NCBI GenBank assembly: GCA_942493315.1
Contig: OW818690.1
Span: 868,001-932,000, forward strand
Direction: 5' to 3'
DNA length: 64,000 nt
From: UBA5429 sp942493315
GTDB taxonomy: Bacteria; Bacteroidota; Bacteroidia; Bacteroidales; WCHB1-69
The notes beneath the pieces were generated by a model that saw nothing but the letters and a program-made list of their open reading frames with translations, was not told the origin of the DNA and did not search any database. The position numbers were made by a program, and so were the translations under genes. Position 1 is the first letter of the stretch. Every line of letters begins with the position of its first letter. This document shows positions 58,091 through 64,000 of this stretch, one piece after another.

Positions 58091-59095
58091 ATGAAAACAT
58101 TTCTGATTTGGTTTAAAAATGCCAGATATGCAGCGATACCTCAAAGCTTATTACCGGCATTAGTTGCACTTTGTTTTGCTTCTCAAACACCTGGATTTTC
58201 TATAATTCTTGGTGTTGTTTCAGTTATTGGTGTTGTTTTTGCTCACCTTGGATCTAATCTTTTAGATGATTATTTTGATGCTAAAATGAACGATTCCTCC
58301 TATAAAGATCGATTGGCATCAAAAGGAATCAGAGCCAGAATTGCTAAATGTAGTTATCTTACAGATGGAAGTGCTACACTTAAACAATTGTTTATTGCAG
58401 CTACCCTATTTTGTCTTACAGCATTGGCATTGGGAACGATTATTCTGATCTTCAGATTTGACCAATGGAGTCAATTTTTATGGATCGTTTTAACTACCAT
58501 TATTATTGGAATTTTTTATTCGGGCTGGCCTTTTAGATTGAGTTATCATGGGTTAGGGGAATTAAGTATTGCAGTTTTATTTGGACCACTCCTTATGCAA
58601 GGTGTATTTTTAAGTGCATCAGGAGCAATCAGCATTCCGCTCTTTTTTATATCAATTCCCATAGGAATTTTAGTTGGAAATATTGTTTTTACTCATGCTA
58701 TCCTCGATTATGAACCCGATAAAATGATTCACAAAAAAACTTTTGCTGTGGTTCTGGATAATAAGAAATTAAACTCCTTTTTTTCATTTCTGTTTAATTT
58801 CTCACCATACTTAATCGTGTTATTTGGAGTAATTTTTAATATTCTTCATCCCATCTATCTAGTGACTTTAATTCCTCTCCCTTTATCTATTTGGCTTTTT
58901 AAATCAATTCTTTCTTTTCAAAAAAATCCAAATCTAGACCCCATAAAAAAGTGGTTTCATGTTCCAATGGAACAATGGAAAGAGGTTTCTGCTGCAGGAA
59001 TTGGTTGGTTTATGTTAAGATGGTACACTGCCAGAAATATCATCATTCTTTTTTGTTTAATTTCAGCCTTTATCGGTTTATTTTTTAATATATGA
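58091..59095 (+). CDS. UbiA family prenyltransferase
   Basis: The 334-residue integral membrane protein has about eight helices and the prenyl-diphosphate motif NLLDDYFDAKMND near residue 55-68. The second Asp-rich motif is DYEPDKMIHKKT near 205. It resembles MenA-like enzymes that prenylate aromatic rings (for menaquinone), but the exact substrate cannot be told. The stop codon is overlapped by the start of the radical SAM gene. Confidence 0.85.
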   Translation: MKTFLIWFKNARYAAIPQSLLPALVALCFASQTPGFSIILGVVSVIGVVFAHLGSNLLDDYFDAKMNDSSYKDRLASKGIRARIAKCSYLTDGSATLKQLFIAATLFCLTALALGTIILIFRFDQWSQFLWIVLTTIIIGIFYSGWPFRLSYHGLGELSIAVLFGPLLMQGVFLSASGAISIPLFFISIPIGILVGNIVFTHAILDYEPDKMIHKKTFAVVLDNKKLNSFFSFLFNFSPYLIVLFGVIFNILHPIYLVTLIPLPLSIWLFKSILSFQKNPNLDPIKKWFHVPMEQWKEVSAAGIGWFMLRWYTARNIIILFCLISAFIGLFFNI

Positions 59096-59985
59096 AACCA
59101 TTTATTTACCTTCCTTTATGGTTTATCAAAACCCGCTTTTTAGGTCAGAACAAACCTTTACAAACCGTATTGTTTATAACAAATGAATGTAATTTAGAGT
59201 GTCGTCATTGCTGTGTTTATAGCAAAGATCATATCATCTCTAAACCTTATGATCAAATCAAGGAAGAATTGGAATACTCTTATAATCTTGGTTCCCGTTT
59301 CGTTGATTTTGAAGGGGGTGAGCCGTTTTTATGGAAATACAAGGATCTAACAATTAATGATTTGACCATATTAGCTAAAAAAATTGGGTTCTTTTCTACA
59401 ACCATAACAACCAATGCACAACTACCTATCATTGATTCGAAAGCAGATTCTATCTGGATCTCATTAGATGGGATTGGAAAATTTCACGATATGATTAGAG
59501 GTGAGGGGGCTTTTGTTAAGTTAGAAAAGAATGTTTCTGAAAGTAATCATCCTAATCTTCACACGAATATGGTGATTAATAATCTCAATTATTCCAATTT
59601 GGAAGAAACGATTCAATGGGTAAAAAACAACCCAAAATTAAAATCGATTGCTTTGAATTTTCATACTCCATTTCCCGGAACTGAATCTTTAACAATTCCA
59701 GTCGATCAAAGGAATAACATTATTGATCAGATTATTAAAATGAAAAGATCAGGATTCCCGATTATGAATTCCATTTCCGGATTGAAATATATGAAAAAAG
59801 ATATTTCAAATAAATATTGCCATTTATCCAATTTTATTCATCCGGATGGAACAAAAAGAGGAGAATGTGAAGGTAAAACATTAAATCTATGCGCTTCTTG
59901 CGGATTCTGTATGTCAGGTGAAATGAGAGCCGTGATGAATTTCAAACCGGATACCTTGTTTGCCGGACTAAAATTAAGAGTTTAA
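59092..59985 (+). CDS. Radical SAM protein, no SPASM domain
   Basis: The 297-residue protein has the CX3CX2C motif C33-C37-C40 (NECNLECRHC) and a GGEP-type motif FEGGEPFLW near residue 73. The C-terminus has a Cys group KYCHLS … GECEGKTLNLCASCGFCM near 245-280, which could hold an additional cluster. It overlaps the UbiA gene by 4 bases (ATGA), so the two may share a pathway, for example modification of a prenylated product. Substrate unknown. Confidence 0.85.
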   Translation: MKPFIYLPLWFIKTRFLGQNKPLQTVLFITNECNLECRHCCVYSKDHIISKPYDQIKEELEYSYNLGSRFVDFEGGEPFLWKYKDLTINDLTILAKKIGFFSTTITTNAQLPIIDSKADSIWISLDGIGKFHDMIRGEGAFVKLEKNVSESNHPNLHTNMVINNLNYSNLEETIQWVKNNPKLKSIALNFHTPFPGTESLTIPVDQRNNIIDQIIKMKRSGFPIMNSISGLKYMKKDISNKYCHLSNFIHPDGTKRGECEGKTLNLCASCGFCMSGEMRAVMNFKPDTLFAGLKLRV

Positions 59986-60002
59986 CTTATTTATATATAT
60001 AC

Positions 60003-61817
60003 ATGCAAAAAATTAAAAACATTGCCATTATTGCCCATGTTGACCATGGAAAAACCACATTGGTTGACAGAATATTATATCAATCAAATCTTTTTAGAGC
60101 GAATCAACAAGTTCAAGATTTGTTATTGGACAGCAATGACTTAGAGAGAGAAAGAGGGATCACAATTTTATCTAAAAATGTTTCAGTCAGATACAAAGAT
60201 TGTAAAATAAATGTGATTGACACTCCCGGGCATAGTGACTTTGGTGGTGAAGTGGAAAGAGTTTTAAATATGGCTGATGGTGTACTTCTCGTTGTAGATG
60301 CTTTTGAAGGTCCTATGCCTCAAACCCGTTTTGTAACTCAAAAAGCAATCGAGTTGGGATTAAAACCAATCGTTGTAATCAATAAAGTGGATAAACCCAA
60401 TTGTAACCCTGAATATACACAGGAAGCGGTTTTCGATCTGATGTTTAACTTAGGTGCTTCTGATGAACAATTGGATTTCCCTACAGTTTACGGATCAGCT
60501 AAAAATGGATGGATGGGTCCCGATTGGAAAAATCCAACCATTGATATTGCCTATTTGTTGGATCAGATTGTAGAACATATTCCTTCTATGCATGCTGATG
60601 AGGGCAACTTACAGATGATGATCTCCTCCCTTGATTACTCTTCTTATGTAGGTCGGATCGCAATCGGTAAATTGAAAAGAGGTACATTGACCTGGGGACA
60701 AAATGTATCATTAGTAAAAAGAGATGGAACTGTGATACCCAACAAAGTAAAAGAATTGTATGTGTTTGAAGGTTTGGGTAAAGAGAAAATGAAAGAAACA
60801 GTTTACCCCGGTGAAATTTGTGCTATTTTAGGATTGGATGACTTTGAAATTGGTGATACTGTTGCTGATTATGAAACCCCTGAACAATTAACTCCTCTTA
60901 AAATAGATGAACCAACTATGAGTATGTTGTTTACAATCAACACCTCTCCATTCTTTGGACAAGATGGTAAATATGTTACTTCCAGACACTTAAGAGATAG
61001 ATTATTTGGTGAATTAGAGAAAAACCTGGCTATGAAAATTCAGGAAACAGATTCTCCTGATATGATGAATGTGTATGGACGTGGTATTTTGCATTTATCC
61101 ATTCTTATTGAAACCATGAGAAGAGAAGGGTACGAATTGCAAGTGGGTCAACCTCAGGTTATTTTAAAAGAGGTTGATGGTGTAATCCATGAACCTGTAG
61201 AACAATTAACCGTACTTGTTCCTGAAGAATTTCAAAGTAGAGTGATTGATTATGTGTCCAGAAAAAGAGGTGAATTGATCTCCTTAGAAACTATAAATGA
61301 TAGAATTCACTTGGATTTTATGATCCCTTCCAGAGGTATAATTGGTTTAAGAAATCAAATATTGACCGCTACTGAAGGTGAAGCGATTATGTCACACCGT
61401 TTTATCGAATTCCAAGCCTGGAAAGGGGATATACCCGGACGTCATGCCGGTGCTTTAATTGCAATGGAAACAGGTCAGGCTTATGCTTATTCTATTGATA
61501 AACTACAAGATAGAGGTGCTTTCTATATTGATCCGGGTGATCAGGTTTATGCAGGTCAGGTGATTGGAGAATCAATTCGTCAAGATGATCTAATTGTAAA
61601 TGTTTGTAAATCAAAGAAATTATCAAACATGAGAGCTTCCGGATCTGATGAAAAAATGAGAATCTCTCCAGCCATAAAACTATCGTTAGAAGAATATATG
61701 GAACTCATTAACAAAGATGAGTATCTTGAAATAACGCCCAGAAATCTTCGTCTTAGAAAAATTCTTTTGGATGAAAACGAAAGAAAAAGAGCTAGTAAAC
61801 AACAAAATAATGGATAA
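60003..61817 (+). CDS. typA: Ribosome-binding GTPase TypA/BipA
   Basis: The 604-residue translational GTPase has G1 AHVDHGKT near residue 11, the switch I motif RERGITI, G3 DTPGHSDF, G4 NKVD, and the EF-G-like domains with a BipA-specific C-terminus (MRASGSDEKM near 545). It helps ribosome assembly and stress adaptation. The start of folB overlaps its stop. Confidence 0.97.
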   Translation: MQKIKNIAIIAHVDHGKTTLVDRILYQSNLFRANQQVQDLLLDSNDLERERGITILSKNVSVRYKDCKINVIDTPGHSDFGGEVERVLNMADGVLLVVDAFEGPMPQTRFVTQKAIELGLKPIVVINKVDKPNCNPEYTQEAVFDLMFNLGASDEQLDFPTVYGSAKNGWMGPDWKNPTIDIAYLLDQIVEHIPSMHADEGNLQMMISSLDYSSYVGRIAIGKLKRGTLTWGQNVSLVKRDGTVIPNKVKELYVFEGLGKEKMKETVYPGEICAILGLDDFEIGDTVADYETPEQLTPLKIDEPTMSMLFTINTSPFFGQDGKYVTSRHLRDRLFGELEKNLAMKIQETDSPDMMNVYGRGILHLSILIETMRREGYELQVGQPQVILKEVDGVIHEPVEQLTVLVPEEFQSRVIDYVSRKRGELISLETINDRIHLDFMIPSRGIIGLRNQILTATEGEAIMSHRFIEFQAWKGDIPGRHAGALIAMETGQAYAYSIDKLQDRGAFYIDPGDQVYAGQVIGESIRQDDLIVNVCKSKKLSNMRASGSDEKMRISPAIKLSLEEYMELINKDEYLEITPRNLRLRKILLDENERKRASKQQNNG

Positions 61818-62172
61818 TTTGTTTAGTGAAATCGTACTTTCCGGAATGGAGTTTTATGCACTTCATGGTTGTTTTGCTGAAGAAAAAATAATTGGTACCC
61901 GTTTTAAAGTGGATCTTAAACTAACTACAGATACACTCGAAGCAGCTAAAAATGATGATTTAAAAAAAACCATTAATTATCAGTCTGTATATCAAGATAT
62001 TAAAAGTATCATGAATCATCCTGTTAATATTCTGGAAACCATTTGTTTACAAATACTAAAATTGATTCAAGATAAATACCCGTCTGTCATTCATGCAGAA
62101 GTCACCGTTTATAAATTAAACCCTTCAATTGGAGGAAAAGTGAATTCCGTAAGTGTTACATCACGGTTTTAA
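61810..62172 (+). CDS. folB: Dihydroneopterin aldolase
   Basis: Start at ATG 61810 (MDNLFSEIVLSG), overlapping the typA stop by 8 bases; the longer frame from 61771 lies inside typA. The 120-residue protein has GMEFYALHGCFAEEKIIGTRF near residue 12-32, NYQSVYQDI near 57 and a C-terminal KLNPSIGGKV near 104. It acts in folate synthesis. It converges with the LytTR gene, overlapping by 4 bases. Confidence 0.93.
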   Translation: MDNLFSEIVLSGMEFYALHGCFAEEKIIGTRFKVDLKLTTDTLEAAKNDDLKKTINYQSVYQDIKSIMNHPVNILETICLQILKLIQDKYPSVIHAEVTVYKLNPSIGGKVNSVSVTSRF

Positions 62173-62939
62173 TCAATTTGCTTTAACTTTAATGATTGTT
62201 TAAGTTTATTAATGTAAAGTCTTGATACCTTGAATTTTTGTGATCCAACGGTTACGCTGTTGTGATAAATTTGTTCTACCTTTTTATAGTTTACTGCAGT
62301 AGTGTTGTTGATTCTAGCAATTTGATCACCAGGTAAAATTTCTAATAATCTCTTGAGTGACCCCTGATGGAATAATTTTCTACCACTTTCTGTAACTACG
62401 ATTATAAACTCTTTTATATTGGATATATACAAAATCTCTTCTATGGGAACTTTTACCCGGGTCATTTTGTATTTCAAATAAACATATTCAGATTGGACAC
62501 TTTTTGTTAAATATTTTTTAACATATTCATTTTTTGGTGAGGATACGATCAAGTTGGTGTTAAACCTTTCTACGATATCTTTTGTCATTTTGAAAATTTT
62601 GTAAATTTTACTTGCCAAAAGATCTTTGGTAATGGGACCGGAAATTACATCAAAAAAACCTTTATCCATCAATCTCTGTGCATAAGAATCATCAGAAGCA
62701 ATGGCAATCGGAAATAAAGGTTTGTTGATCATATCAAAAATTTGTAATTTTTGATCAACCTGATCATTAATCTCCATAAAAACAATATCAGGCATTTTAG
62801 CACCTATTCGTTCTAAAAAGGAATATTTATCGGAAACACATTCCATAATCTCTATTCCTTTGAAACTGTTAACCGTTTCAATAACAATTCTTTCTAAATC
62901 GTTATTCTCAATGAAAAAAAATGTAGTAATAACTTTCAT
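62169..62939 (-). CDS. LytTR-type DNA-binding response regulator
   Basis: Start chosen at ATG 62939 (MKVITTFFFIENND). The ~256-residue protein has a degenerate receiver-like domain (residues 1-115, IVFMEINDQ at the usual phospho-acceptor position, with Glu in place of Asp) and a C-terminal LytTR domain (about 155-256, VPIEEILYISNIKEFIIVVTESGRK, GDQIARINNTTAVNYKKVEQI, VSRLYINKLKQ). The missing Asp suggests phosphorylation-independent control. No sensor kinase gene is adjacent. Confidence 0.85.
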   Translation of the reverse strand: MKVITTFFFIENNDLERIVIETVNSFKGIEIMECVSDKYSFLERIGAKMPDIVFMEINDQVDQKLQIFDMINKPLFPIAIASDDSYAQRLMDKGFFDVISGPITKDLLASKIYKIFKMTKDIVERFNTNLIVSSPKNEYVKKYLTKSVQSEYVYLKYKMTRVKVPIEEILYISNIKEFIIVVTESGRKLFHQGSLKRLLEILPGDQIARINNTTAVNYKKVEQIYHNSVTVGSQKFKVSRLYINKLKQSLKLKQID

Positions 62940-62969
62940 AATCTTTATCTTTAGTGTGATTTTGGACAA

Positions 62970-63523
62970 AAATAAGAAAAAAACAATTCCAAAATTAATT
63001 TTTAAAAAAATTTTATTTAATTTATATCTATCAGAATTACTGCATTTTAAACTTGAATAAATGTTAAATATTTAGGATTTAAATATAAATTATGTTAATT
63101 TTTTTAACATTTTTGTAAATAAATGTATCATTTTTAGCGTTTTTTTGACATAATTTACAAAAGAGAAATCATGTTTATACTTATAAAAACATAATCTAAA
63201 GATGTGGAAAGCAAAAAAACACGTTTTTCACAGACTCTGCAGATGAGCACAGATTGGTAATAAGCTATTATGATAATGAGAAAATTTTTTACTTATATTG
63301 GAATAGAATTTCAGTACTACGTCGCAATGATCATCTCATAACAACAAAAAAGCATCTCCCCCATTTATCCCCTTTACACACCTTAAAAACTACCAAAAAT
63401 TTTAAAAACCTTAAAAATTTCAATTTTAAGAGGTTTTTACAATCTATGGAATCTTGATATTAAAAAAAAAAAATTGTGTCTTAAATCGTATTTTCGTATC
63501 TATTTATATATTAGACACTTACA
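62970..63523. other. Intergenic region between the LytTR gene and mnmG
   Basis: AT-rich with no credible gene. It contains ACACGTTTTTCACAGACTCTGCAGATGAGCACAGATT (about 63217-63256), a repeat-like word of higher complexity than its surroundings, and the mnmG hairpin described separately. Confidence 0.5.
63404..63438 (-). terminator. Hairpin downstream of mnmG
   Basis: AAAAACC-TTAAAA and TTTTAA-GA-GGTTTTT form a 13-bp stem with a 2-base bulge, about 85 bases after the mnmG stop on the minus strand, with T-rich flanks. It is a candidate terminator for mnmG. Confidence 0.5.
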
Positions 63524-64000
63524 TTATTTATTGATCAAAACCATTAAAATCGCAATATCGGACGGGTTTACTCCACTTATCCTGGAGGCTTGTCCCAAAT
63601 TTTGGGGTTGTACTTTTGTGAGTTTATCTCTTGCTTCCAATGATAAAGATGGGATCTCTTTATAATTTATTTGCATGGGAATTTTTATATGATCCAACAA
63701 TTGCATCTTGTTGGCTAGTTCTTCCTCTTTTTTAATATAACTTTCGTACTTAATTGAAATTTCTACATTTTCAATAATTTCGTCTTCTAAAGATTGTTCT
63801 TGAATATATTCTTTAGTTTGCTCAGACAACTCCACTAATTTTTTAAGCTCAACCTGTGGTCGTAAAAGTAATGAGGATATTTTTACTTTTTGTGTTAAAA
63901 GAGGTGTTTCTTTTTCATTTAAATAATCATTCACTTCTGGTGGCCTAACTTGTGTATTATTTAAAAACTGAATCAATTCGTTTTGTTTTGAATATTTTTG
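63524..64000 (-). CDS. mnmG: tRNA uridine-5-carboxymethylaminomethyl modification enzyme MnmG, C-terminal part
   Basis: The frame is open to the right edge; 158 residues of the C-terminal domain are visible. QVRPPEVNDYLNE, KVKISSLLLRPQVELKKL, VEISIKYESYIKKEEELANKM and AREKLTKVQPQNLGQASRISGV-like blocks are typical of the GidA-associated C-terminus that binds MnmE and tRNA. The FAD domain lies outside the window. It modifies wobble uridines. Confidence 0.95.
   Translation of the reverse strand, partial: QKYSKQNELIQFLNNTQVRPPEVNDYLNEKETPLLTQKVKISSLLLRPQVELKKLVELSEQTKEYIQEQSLEDEIIENVEISIKYESYIKKEEELANKMQLLDHIKIPMQINYKEIPSLSLEARDKLTKVQPQNLGQASRISGVNPSDIAILMVLINK

Overview
The window comes from a low-GC member of the Bacteroidota, probably order Bacteroidales. 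Supporting signs are promoters of the TTTG / TAnnTTTG type, proteins with type IX secretion (T9SS) C-terminal sorting domains, DUF3098, an FtsX without an adjacent FtsE, double-glycine peptide precursors of the Bacteroidetes type, and typical Bacteroidales housekeeping neighbours (mutS, dprA, dnaG, era, lspA, ftsX, typA, mnmG).

Positions 1-27313 are an accessory region built from repeated peptide natural product (RiPP) cassettes. Five precursor genes lie at 2321, 6145, 11224, 15482 and 19649. Cassettes A (2321-5657), B (6145-10550) and D (15482-19082) are 'grasp-with-spasm' type: a GG-leader precursor, a secreted protein, in B also a SUMF1-like protein, an ATP-grasp maturase, a previously easy-to-miss small ORF, and a SPASM maturase. 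Cassettes C (11224-14337) and E (19649-23718) carry Cys-rich precursors with true radical SAM/SPASM enzymes; C adds a secreted metallopeptidase-like protein and E an RDD membrane protein with an esterase-like outer domain. A single intact export system closes the region: a C39-peptidase ABC transporter (23723) and an HlyD-family adaptor (25991).

Each cassette is preceded by a copy of the same repeat of about 500 bp. It holds a strong promoter and a leader RNA with nested helices and one hairpin whose differences between copies preserve pairing. In four of the copies the repeat begins directly after an ATGG that is codon 14 (plus one base) of a truncated transporter gene, just before the catalytic Cys codon. 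In a fifth place (left edge) it begins after ATGG inside a truncated ATP-grasp gene. Older debris lies at 14337-14432 (decayed transporter start) and 14540-14875 (SPASM gene 3' end). This suggests that whole cassettes were stacked in front of one transporter by repeated recombination, with the promoter and leader travelling along. I regard this arrangement, the leader RNA and the small ORF between the two maturase genes as the most novel content.

Positions 27314-64000 are mostly chromosomal core: mutS, an MltF-like transglycosylase, dprA, a 2127-residue T9SS surface protein, dnaG, a C-terminal processing protease, ilvE, apt, a run of hypothetical membrane or secreted proteins (45986-51304), an endonuclease I family secreted nuclease, queD-like, era, yidD, tRNA-Arg(CCG), a DksA-like protein, lspA, comF, a coiled-coil protein, ftsX, a DUF3098 protein, a UbiA prenyltransferase, a radical SAM protein, typA/bipA, folB, a LytTR regulator and the 3' part of mnmG running off the right edge. 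Two intergenic stretches (27314-27612 and 46646-47325) carry unusually GC-rich or tandemly repeated sequence.
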